Both the position numbers and the translations under genes were made by a program. Under the pieces are notes generated by a model. It was given only the letters and a program-made list of their open reading frames with translations, was not told the DNA's origin and searched no databases. From contig JAUFSD010000012.1 of NCBI GenBank assembly GCA_033030425.1, positions 1,426,001 to 1,490,000 of the forward strand: DNA of 64,000 nt, in the 5' to 3' direction. Shown piece by piece: positions 34,508 through 43,628 of the stretch. Position 1 is the stretch's first letter. The number at the start of each line of letters is the position of its first letter. The DNA is from Verpa conica (lineage: Eukaryota; Ascomycota; Pezizomycetes; Pezizales; Morchellaceae).

Positions 34508-37500
34508 ATGTTTAGTACAACCACTAAACATAACTCCTCACTTAACATCATTCAACACAACTGCGCCGGGAGCAACAATGTGTTTCTTTCTCTATTCTCA
34601 AACCCAGTAGTTCACTCGTCACAGGTCATAGCTGTGCAAGAACCCCCTTTGTTTAATCGTTCCCCTTTAATCGCACCCAACTTTGCTCTTTTTAAACCCA
34701 CACCCACACTTCAGACAGACAAGGTGTCGGTGTGCTTTTATGTTAATCTTTCCTTTTTGGATAAGAACTCTGTTACCCAGTCCCCCTCGCACCGGGGAGA
34801 CATTATTTTTATTATACTACACTTTGCAACTTCAAATCACTTATTTTCATCCTTAGCACTCGTTAATGTTTATAATAGACAGGTGTCCGATTCTGTTAGA
34901 TCTGTTCCCCCTTACATGGCCTTTCCGGCCTTATCTGTCCCAACCGTCGTTGTTGGAGACTTTAATGTTCACTCTCCTGCCGCGGATCCCTTGCGAAAGT
35001 TCTCCACAACGGAACTAAACCTGTCCACTCCCTATTTTAGGTTAGCCAACCAACTTGGCTTCTCACTCGTTAACACCCCTGGGAAATACACCAGAATTTC
35101 CCCCGACCCGAGAAAGCGACATAGCGTTATCGACTTTACCTGGGCAAATCAATCCGCAATTCAATTAGTCTCAAAATGGCTTATCCCACCAGTTTCCTCA
35201 GGCTCAGACCACAGAGTTATACTCTGTCAGCTGGTCCCCCCGGACTCTGATTTTACTCCCTATAACACCCCCAACTGGTCCCTTATTAATTGGGACCTTA
35301 TTACTCCCCAGTTAAGCGAATTTCAGCTTCCCCCAGACTCCTCCGATCTAGACAAGTGGTTTGACGAGTCTTTTAATCAACTTCACAACACACTCCTTTT
35401 ACATACCCCCACAAAAAAAGTTTCATCTTGGTCAAAACCCTGGTGGAGCCCCAATCTATCCCAATTAAGATCTATTTATCACAGCGTTCACAAGTCCTAC
35501 CGCAAAGGACTTTCCCCCCCATTTGAACTCAAAGCGGCCAAAAATGCCTACTTTAACGCCATCAAAAAGGCCAAGCGTGATCATTGGAACACGTTTGTGT
35601 CCAACGCCTCCCCTTCCGACATGTGGCGCCTTAAGAAAATGGCCACCAGATCCGAGGACCGGATCCCCTCCATTCCCAACTCCCCCACACCTCAAATCCT
35701 AAATGAAAATTTAGTGAATGCATTCTTTCCCCCGAGACCAGACACTGGCTCCCCCTCTCCCTTACGGCATCATAACGTTCCCGTTATTACACCTGAAGAA
35801 ATTCAGCTCGTTCTTTCCAAAACATCCAATCTTTCAGCTCCAGGACCCGATTCCATTCCTTACTCAGTATGGAAAGGCGTCTACAGGATTAATCCCACAG
35901 TCATTCCCAGAATTCTTACCCCTCTTTTAAAAAGCGGCTATCACTCACTCTCCCTGAAAAAGGCAAACGGTGTAGTCTTTGCCAAACCAGGCAAAGACGA
36001 CTACTCAGCCACCTCCTCCTACCGTATAATTGTACTCCTCCAAACTTTCTCGAAAGTTCTGGAGAAAGTTGTCACACTTAGATTGGCAAAGATAGCGAAG
36101 GCCACTGGCCTGGTACATCCACACCAATGCGGCTCAGTCGCAGGCCTCTCCACCTCAGACGCCACCACAGTCTTTCATAACGAAATTAGAGCTATGCAAT
36201 TAGCCAAACTTAAAGTTTCCACTCTTTTTTTAGACATTAAAGGCGGCTTTGATAATGTGGTTAAACACACCCTAGCCTCCATTCTTACCTCTCAAAGCGT
36301 TCCTTCCTATATGGTTAATTGGATCCTCTCCTTTTTGTCCGACCGATGGGTTACCCTGCTATACAAAGGCTCCCCTAAGTTAGCCGTTCCCGTTCAAGTT
36401 GGGGTCCCCCAAGGATCCCCCATCTCTCCTTTACTGTTTGTTATTTACGTTAGCGTTTTACATCACCTGGAACCCTCACCAGGCATTACTTTATCATACG
36501 TTGACGATTTTGCCATCACGGTTGCCTCCCCCACAGTGGAGGAAAACATTCTTTTGCTTCAAGAAAATTACTATCGCCTTAAAAACGATGCAGCTCCCCG
36601 CAACGTGTCCTTCTCAGTTGCTAAAACTGAGCTGATGCACTGGCGCACCCCCAGGGACAAGTCTCCAGTCTCACACCTTTTATCCAAAACCAATAGTCCG
36701 GTGGGTCGGCTACTGGTTCTCACCCTCATTTAACCCAAACGATCATTTTGTAAGAAGACTGGCTTCAGCCCAAGCTTCTTTCGGCATTCTTCACAGATTT
36801 TCCTCCCCCGGGAAAGGTCTCTCCTCAAGTAATTGCAGGAAACTAGCCACCCTTGCCATCCGCCCCATGCTTACATATGGAGCCACTCTCTTTACCCCCA
36901 CCTCAGCCCTAAAAGAAATGGAGGTCTTTTGGAACTCCGTCCTCAGGTGGGCCCTAGGCTGCTTTAGAGCGACCAATCTACACGTCCTATGGGCGGAGGC
37001 CTCCGCCCCCCCGCTAGTACTGTATCTTCAGTATCTCAAGATCAAACACGCCATCAGGGTTGCCACGGCCCATCCCCTTAACAACCCAGTCACAGCCCGA
37101 TTTGACTCCTCGTTTCCAACCATCTCACCCGAACGGAGCTATTCACACTCCGAACTTCTCAAAGGCCTTCCTAATCCCCCCAAAAAGTGGAATTCGGTCG
37201 CTAAGGCAGGCGTGAATCACCTACCAATCGAATTCTTAGGCTCCCTCATCCAACCACTGCTAGGCTCCAATCTTAGCCACAAAACTTTTTCGATGGTTAT
37301 CAAACAACAACTCCTAAAGAACTGGGAGACTCTCTACCCCTTACCCGATTACTACAAATACGGTTGTTCTCTTACAACACCATACTTTATGTCTCTTCAC
37401 AAGTTTCAATCCTCTCGTCTCCATCAAATGCGGGTACACAAGAGCTACCTAAACGCCCACAAGTCGTGGATTAATCTCCACACACCCGACACCTGCCCCA

Positions 37501-37751
37501 GGTGCTCTCTCTCACCCGAAACCACAGAGCACGTGCTTCTACACTGCCCCAGTCTTACCACATCCAGAAACTCTCTTCTGCCCAATGTTAGCTCCCTTAA
37601 CGAAATTTGGAGCTCCGAAACTCTTTCGCTACTTGTCGGGACCTTCGTGGTTCAAAATAAGATAAATTTTCCAAAAAAAGCACTTCCGTCACCAGTGCTA
37701 TCTCCCTCCACTGTGTCCTCCCTCACCTCTATTACCTACTCCGAATCATAA
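34508..37751 (+). pseudogene. LINE ORF2: endonuclease/reverse transcriptase, one frameshift
   Basis: The first frame (34508-36733, 741 aa) starts with an APE-type endonuclease: HNCAGSN near residue 20, QEPP, Asp151/Asn153 in VGDFNVHS and His235 in SDHRV. The reverse transcriptase follows, with YRIIVLLQTFSKVLEK, LDIKGGFDNV, GVPQGSPISPLLF and the catalytic YVDD at 664-667. At about 36690-36700 the frame shifts by +1: the homologous RWVGYWFSP continues in the next frame to 37751. The tail ends in a CPRCX..H..C zinc knuckle. The frameshift would truncate the protein after the RT fingers/palm, so this copy is probably not autonomous unless the break is a sequencing error. Confidence 0.9.
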
Positions 37752-37978
37752 GGAGTCAGCAAGCTTTTCAAGCCCGTGTATAACGGCAACAAGACAGCAA
37801 GTCATAAGAAAGAAGGATATAAACGTGCAATACATTTTTATTTTTTGTTAACTTTTTTCTGTGTTAAATTTTATTTATATTTGGAATTTTGAAAGGGGAC
37901 GCGTTTTATTTTTAGGAAGGGGAAGGGTTCTTTTTAGGTCATAGTTTATACTGCACACCAGATTTTGTACCCAGAAAC

Positions 37979-37984
37979 AATAAA
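37979..37984 (+). terminator. LINE polyadenylation signal
   Basis: AATAAA lies 12 bases before the A run that starts at 37997. A correctly placed signal and intact tail fit a transcript-derived, recently inserted copy. Confidence 0.7.
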
Positions 37985-38017
37985 ATCACTTGATTTAAAA
38001 AAAAAAAAAAAAAAAAA

Positions 38018-38032
38018 AGATCATTAAATCAC
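38018..38032 (+). repeat. Right target-site duplication of the LINE
   Basis: AGATCATTAAATCAC repeats 32911-32925 exactly, directly after the poly(A) run. Confidence 0.9.
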
Positions 38033-38112
38033 ATGACGTTATCTTGGTGAGTAGGACGGATTTGCCCACCAAGATAAGGTCATGTGATTTAATGATCTCT
38101 CGGCTTCGCTAG

Positions 38113-38794
38113 TAGTTTATAGATAGACTTGCTCTTGGCTTGTAGGATAGGATAGACATGTCTACAGAATTACTGGTTTTGGGTGACTTAGTCATCAGGC
38201 CCTTGTTAGGTTGAAAGAGGTAGAGATCCGCCGTGACATGAGGAGATGCCTACTAAGATTTACTGCCGTTGCGTCGTTGTACATTTTTGGTAATGCGTTA
38301 ATATTCAACATAGGAGATCACGGGCGCGCATCGTCCAACAACCAGGCATTCGTGTATAGGGGGTAAGAGGTAAGGTGTCATCGCGATAAGTAGGACCTTT
38401 TCACCACAGAGGGGAAAATGGCAGGAATATAAGCACAGGGCTGTATATTGGTAAGGGGGACAAAATGGGTGAGATATGCATATATGGTACATACATTACC
38501 ATCAAGTAATCAATGATATTTTGTTCTTAATAATGGATAATGCAATCCGGGGTACAGAATACGTGCGCACTATAACTTGGTCAGTGTGCCACAGTTGCTT
38601 GGAAATACAAAGTGCTTATCGCTACACAGTGGGGTAACGACGTGATTGTTAAGCGACATTTTAAACGAATATTCGAGTATACACGCATGATGACCCCAGC
38701 GGATGGCTTTGAGTAAAGTGCCGAGCTTTAGAAATCAGTAGTAATTGATAAGCAAAGAATGGGATTTCTGATCACTCATTCGATATTAGCTGGA
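38113..38794. other. Intergenic region upstream of the SDR gene
   Basis: No gene is supported. The stretch lies between the hairpin/LINE insertion and the core promoter of the SDR gene. Confidence 0.5.
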
Positions 38795-38803
38795 TATAAA
38801 AGG
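38795..38803 (+). promoter_or_regulatory. TATA box of the SDR gene
   Basis: TATAAAAGG lies 113 bases upstream of the ATG at 38908, a usual distance for fungal core promoters. It is the clearest TATA element seen before any gene in the window. Confidence 0.5.
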
Positions 38804-38907
38804 CATTGGCTCTCATGCTCAGAATCAATATCAAGCAGCTTCCCTCTACATCAACCATCTCCAACAACATTGTTAGTTCAAACACAAAACACTACAATCA
38901 TTCGAAA

Positions 38908-39742
38908 ATGAGTCTTATTGCCCTTATCCTCGGAGCCGGTAAAGGTGTCGGCCATTCCGTTGCAGCAAAACTTATAGCAGAAGGCTACAAGGTTGCTGCA
39001 GCCTCTCGCAATCCAGACTTGTCTATCGCGAAAGAGATCGGGTTTCACCCTATTAAGCTTGATCTTGCAGACCCAGCGCAGATTCCAAGGGTATTTTCCG
39101 AGGCCGAGAAGGCACTTGGGGGGTTTCCTAATATCGTGGTCTATAATGGTTCGCACCCTTCTGTCCTACATACAGAATAATATGCTTACTCATATCTTGC
39201 AATTAACTATAGCCTACGGTCTAACCATCCCATCTGACCCAGAGGACATACTCCCAACAATATCGACAGAGGCTTTTTCTAAAGATCTCAATGTGAATAC
39301 TGTCAGTCTTTGGGCAGCAGCTCAAGCGGCGGTCGCTGGTTGGGAGGGATTGGAGACGTCTCTCCCAAAGGCGTTGATATACACCGGCAATGGCCTCCCT
39401 TGGCTAAACGTGCCGAGACTCGTGACATTGGGACTAGGGAAGTCAGCATCTGCACACATTATCAACGCTCTCGCGACCTCATACGAGAAAAAGGGCTTTA
39501 GGTATGGAAATATTTCTTTTGAATAATTATTCTAGACATGCCTTTTGGAATATGCTGATGGTTGCTTAAACTATAATAGATTCTACTTCACACTCCAAGT
39601 AACCGAAAAAGGGGATTTGTTTACTGAAATTGATGGTCCACCAACAGCGACCACTTACTGGAATCTTATTAAGCGTTCTGAGCAGGGTGGTTGGAGGATT
39701 GCGTTCGATAATAATGCGAATGATTGGAGTGATAAAGTGTAA
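38908..39742 (+). CDS. Atypical short-chain dehydrogenase/reductase
   Basis: Three exons (38908-39148, 39213-39501, 39580-39742) with introns of 64 and 78 nt give 693 nt, 230 aa. The first donor is a weak GTTCGC, required to keep frame. The Rossmann cofactor motif GAGKGVG is at residues 9-15, followed by SRNP (NADP-type), LDLADP and VVYNA. NVNTVSLWAAAQAA corresponds to the family's helix alpha-E. The active-site Lys is present at 157 (GLGKSAS), but position 153, where the catalytic Tyr of YxxxK should be, is Leu. The fold is clearly SDR and cofactor binding is likely. The missing Tyr leaves catalysis uncertain; a subfamily of small fungal SDR-like proteins shares this pattern as far as I recall. 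Confidence 0.8.
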
Positions 39743-40650
39743 AGTCTAGCTGAGAGTGTTCAGTACTTTTTGAGTTTATAGAGGGAGAATTTCATAAAGC
39801 ATTTACCGAACTCTATAAAGTCTACTACCCCTTGGACCGACAACGATCCCGAGCGGGACCGGTATTTGCCACAACCCCCGATTTTCCAGCCTTGCTACCC
39901 AACCACTAGCTATAACCCATTGAATTTATAATTATCATTGTTTAGAGAGTGTAGTCATAGTTCCTGTGATATCTAGGGGTGTTGTGGTTGAGGTATATCA
40001 TTGAAGGACCGGTCCCGAACGGCTGTGTGTGACGGTTTAAGGGATAGTTCTTTGAATGGTGACTATAGACTAAACATGAGGTTGAGACTTGTGGCTTAAC
40101 AATGGGGAAATCGATGAAATATTTCTAAAGCCTATTATCCAAAGAGCTTAGGCAGCTGTATTATGGTCTCCAAGACTTCTCAGAGCGGGGATTTAAGGCG
40201 CGTTGAAGCTTTCTCGCTATATGGTCATATATTTCCTATTTGAGCCTAAGTAGCTTTATTGTATTTCGTATGTTCCGGTTCTGCTCTCGGGATTACTGTA
40301 ATAATCTTTGTTCGTGCCCAGGTCAATATGTACGTATATCATTCTAGCTGCTTTTCAGTGGGTCACTGGCTGAGAGTAGTGAGCCTAGTGTGAATCAAAG
40401 AACTTTATTCGTAGGGGGTATGGCTGAGTAATCCACGACCCCTTAATCTTTTTCTTAGGAGAGAAACCTAATCCTGGGCTGGGAGCGGTGGCGTTACTAT
40501 TTAGCCTCTGGGGATGTACCTGCATAACAATTGAGCTTTAATCTGATGTTACCTCTTGGCCCTTTCTAGAATAGTGATTTGTACTACTAAGTGGAAGACA
40601 ACTAACTTTCTATATTCGGAAGCTTTTTCTTTGATCTCAAAGGAAAGGTA

Positions 40651-40820
40651 TTGTAGGGGGACAAAAATACCCGTTCACTCTCATAGCAACTGAGAGCCTC
40701 ATCTAGATATATATACTTTCTCAAGTTGAACTTTCTGTTATCTATTTTGGTTGTGTAGTGATACTCATCTCAAACCTTTTGTTACCTTTTAGGTGACCGG
40801 GTATTTTTGTCCCCCTACAA
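40651..40820. repeat. 170-bp TA-flanked MITE with 28-bp TIRs
   Basis: The termini 40651-40678 and 40793-40820 are inverted repeats matching at 27 of 28 positions, starting TTGTAGGGGGACAAAAATAC. They are bounded by TA at 40649-40650 and 40821-40822. The 114-bp interior is non-coding. TA duplications and short TIRs fit a non-autonomous Tc1/mariner-type element. It shows no similarity to the hairpin MITE at 32897. Confidence 0.85.
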
Positions 40821-41129
40821 TATTTAACTAAATATTAGGAGAGATTAATCTATATTAGCTATTTTACCGTTACTTGGTAGATTTGCAAACATGGCATCAC
40901 TACAGGCAAGAATATTTCTTTTGCTATGAACGGCTAATACTCTGTCTAGTTTTATTTTACCGAATAGGGGATTTTAGATGGAGGAGGCCTTGTTCTGAAT
41001 TTGGGTAGTCTATGCTATTTAAAGCTTGGAAGATAATAGGTTATGTTCTTGCCAGTGCCAAGGAGTTGGTTTATCATGTAAGTTCGTAATTGCCGTGCTA
41101 TAATTGGTTAAAAATTGCACTTCAAAGTG

Positions 41130-41241
41130 CTCGTAATTTTAAGGCGTTTCCCGAAAATACTGCGTACCATACAAAATGTGTCAAGTTTATGATTTTGTAT
41201 GGAATGCAGTAGCAGTCCGAAAAGCCACTTGTAATTTCGAG
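41130..41241. repeat. Foldback unit A
   Basis: An imperfect 112-bp palindrome. The ends CTCGTAATTT and AATTTCGAG pair, and inside, CCATACAAAAT at about 41168 faces ATTTTGTATGG at about 41191. It lies directly before a second, related palindrome. Confidence 0.6.
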
Positions 41242-41245
41242 TACC

Positions 41246-41364
41246 CGTAAACTATTGATGTTTGTATAATCGACTGCTATTGCATACCATACAAAATCAC
41301 ACACCTGGCGTAGTTTTGTATAGCATGTAATAGCGGCCCGTTCTACAAACGTCAGCGGTTTACG
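41246..41364. repeat. Foldback unit B
   Basis: An imperfect 119-bp palindrome running from CGTAAAC to GTTTACG. Arms of about 50 bases share GCTATTGCATACCATACAAAA-type sequence with its inverted counterpart. It repeats the layout of unit A, and its right terminus (rc TCGTAAACCGCTGACGTTT) matches the end of the element at 13551 at 16 of 19 bases. Confidence 0.65.
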
Positions 41365-41912
41365 AGTAGTTGCGTTTTTATGGGCTAGAAACTTGTTAAA
41401 GAGACCAGGGAAGAGTAGATGCGGGGTAAAGTGCTATAAATTATGCATATTCTCATGGCGCATCTTAATATAGCACGGGTTGCAGCGCAAGGTAGGGGAG
41501 GGTACTGTAGGTAAAGCCAAGGAAGCTCGGGGTTTATGTAGCTAATAGTCAGTAATGAGGCTGCCAGTTATTTCACTATGTTGTATTATTTTCTTGGCTA
41601 GCTTTCGCGCCTCGGAGCATCTTAGGTTGCCTCGAGGGGGGTTCCTACCGTCTTGGGGCAGGGAGGTAGACATCCCACAATTTCGGAGCACCTCAAGGTG
41701 CCCAGTGAACCACACTAGAGTTTTATCAGGCTGGCCTCCCATAGAAAGTTTTAGGACCTACAAGATAAATAGCTATATCAGCTCCACAAATTTCTATTTA
41801 CTAGCAACATACCTTTAGATCTACGGAGCAAGCCCGAAAACTCCATACCTGCCTGCACCAACGATTCCCATCCCTTGATATCTTTCTCAAAACCCTTGGG
41901 AATTATTTTAAA

Positions 41913-43628
41913 ATGAAATGTCTTTGTGCTATTCTATCTGCTACCCTCTATCTCCTCTATATTTCACACGTGGACGCACAGAATGCGTACTCGGGGGTTT
42001 GGAGTCCAAGCACCCACAAATCCGAGATATTTCTATCCTCTGACTGGACAGAATTTCTCGCAAAATGGACTGAACTTGACGGTAAAGGGTTCCGCATGCA
42101 TGACTACGAAGTTTATTTTGACAAGACCCGGCCTGTCTACCTTGGACTGTTTCGACCCGGGAGTGGCGCGCACGGTTACTCGTTTACTACAAACTGGACC
42201 GATTTCACCACAATATGGGACCAACGGGAAAAGGAAGGACTCTTAATGCACGACTATGAGAGCTATGAGATGAATGGCAAGAGGTGGTACGCGGGTATCT
42301 TTCGAGAGGCCGAAGGCAAGCAACGCCGCTATATCTCCAGGGACTGGGAAAATTTTAAATCAACCTGGACTAGATATGTCAATGACGATGGATATCGGAT
42401 GCATGACTTTGAGACATATATCATTGATGGTATACGTCAGTATGTGGGAGTGTTTAGAACAGGTACAGGGCCTGAGTTGGCTTGGTTTACAACCTCATGG
42501 GATGACTTGATGGCAAAGTGGGCGGAGGCTCGGCAAAATGGGCTAATGATGTGGGATTTCGAGTTTTTTACCGACGGAAACGCAAGAACCTTTGCAGGCA
42601 TATTTAGGCCAGCGTACTCATCATCATGGGCTGGTTGGTTCGGGGTCGACTGGGAAAGTTTTCGCTCCTTTAACAACGATTGCATAAACAAAAGCTTTAC
42701 ACTTGATGATATTGAAATCTTCCCTAGTAGCTGTGGAGATACATGCACAGATCAGGTCCTCACACCTCTCCCTGATATTGTCTACAACTACGGGATTACT
42801 AGTACTACTACACATTGCGAAGGTTTACCAGGTACCTGTACGGTACCCGGTCCACCCGTACTTTATCGATCACCTTCATACGATCAGAAAAACTCACGCT
42901 TTATCAGGTTGACGGCAATAATCGGTGTCAAGCAACTTTTCACCCTCCCTTTCAGCGAAAGTAATATGCAACACAACGGCTGGCTATATGCACCTGGCCA
43001 ATGGCACCATGGAATCGATTACGTTACCGGTGGAACATTCATCGTTAAGGCCGCTGCTCCAGGAAAGGTTATATACGTTGGCTGGGACTTATGGGCTGGG
43101 AATACAGTAGTTATTAGCCATGATGACGGAAAGGATAAGGACCGGTACCGGACTATTTATATGCATCTTAGAGATGGTTCTGCAAGAGATTGCAGAATGT
43201 CCTGGTTTCAAACCGTTCCTTGGATGACTACCTCTAATCCTGACGGTATTTCTCGGGTCAACAACTTCAAGAGTTACCTTACAGCGACAAACTGCAACAG
43301 CGATGGAACTGACACTCCAATTTCAGAACATTGGGGTGATATTTCTGACCGTATTGCAGTTACACCCGGAGATATCGTCACTCGTGGACAATTCATCGCA
43401 AAGTCTGGGTCAACGGGGCCGGTAAAAACTCTAATTTACTTTTTTTTAAAAAACCTGTCAATTAAAGCTAATAAATATGTCTAAAAATAGGGTGGCTGTG
43501 GTTGCTCTGCGGGAAGAACATTGCAGACGAATACGCACTTGCACATCTTCTTCGCACACCGCGACGAGACAGATAATCAATGGTATTTCTTCGATCCTTA
43601 TGGGATATATGGTCCAACAGAGTGTTAA
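41913..43628 (+). CDS. Secreted tandem-repeat/M23 zinc metallopeptidase
   Basis: Two exons (41913-43421, 43491-43628) with a 69-nt intron give 548 aa. Residues 1-23 are a signal peptide. Five copies of a repeat of about 45 residues follow (about 27-275), each with W..F..KW, G..MHD(Y/F)E.Y and Y.G.FR. They resemble bacterial tandem repeat domain 1 (BTRD1), also seen in fungal polyglycine hydrolases. A Cys-bearing linker leads to an M23 (LytM/lysostaphin-type) domain: His365 and Asp369 in HHGID, YMHL, and GDIVTRGQFIAKSGSTG. The second exon adds His519-Leu-His521, the last zinc ligand motif, so only the spliced form can be active. M23 enzymes cut peptidoglycan cross-bridges or glycine-rich peptides. 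An antibacterial or nutritional role and bacterial origin are inferences. Confidence 0.85.

Larger units (their letters stand above)
32926..38017 (+). mobile_element. Full-length non-LTR retrotransposon (LINE, Tad1/I-like)
   Basis: A 5.1-kb element with a short 5' UTR, ORF1 (zinc knuckles), ORF2 (APE endonuclease plus reverse transcriptase, broken by one frameshift), a 3' UTR, an AATAAA signal at 37979-37984 and a terminal run of about 22 A. It is flanked by a perfect 14-15-bp target duplication. The layout and the ORF1/ORF2 domain order fit fungal Tad1-group or I-group LINEs. No RNase H domain was found between RT and the C-terminal zinc knuckle. It inserted into the hairpin element at 32897-38112. 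Confidence 0.95.
32897..38112. repeat. TA-flanked hairpin MITE, split by a LINE insertion
   Basis: Removing the LINE and one target-site copy leaves 109 bp (32897-32925 plus 38033-38112). The two 46-bp arms, starting CTAGCGAAGCC, pair at 45 of 46 positions around a 17-base loop. The element is bounded by TA at 32895-32896 and TA at 38113-38114, the target duplication of Tc1/mariner-type elements. It has no coding capacity. The near-perfect pairing suggests it is young or is maintained by its hairpin form. Confidence 0.8.
39743..41912. other. Gene-free region rich in hairpin elements
   Basis: No gene is supported. It contains a TA-flanked MITE (40651-40820) and two adjacent foldback units (41130-41241 and 41246-41364). 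Imperfect GGACCGGTCCCGA-type inverted sequence occurs around 39833-39875 and 40004-40030. The last 100 bases should hold the promoter and leader of the M23 gene; no clear TATA box was seen. Confidence 0.5.

Noticed and set aside
41122..41304. 60-codon minus-strand frame
   Set aside because: It is a translation of the foldback units rather than a gene.
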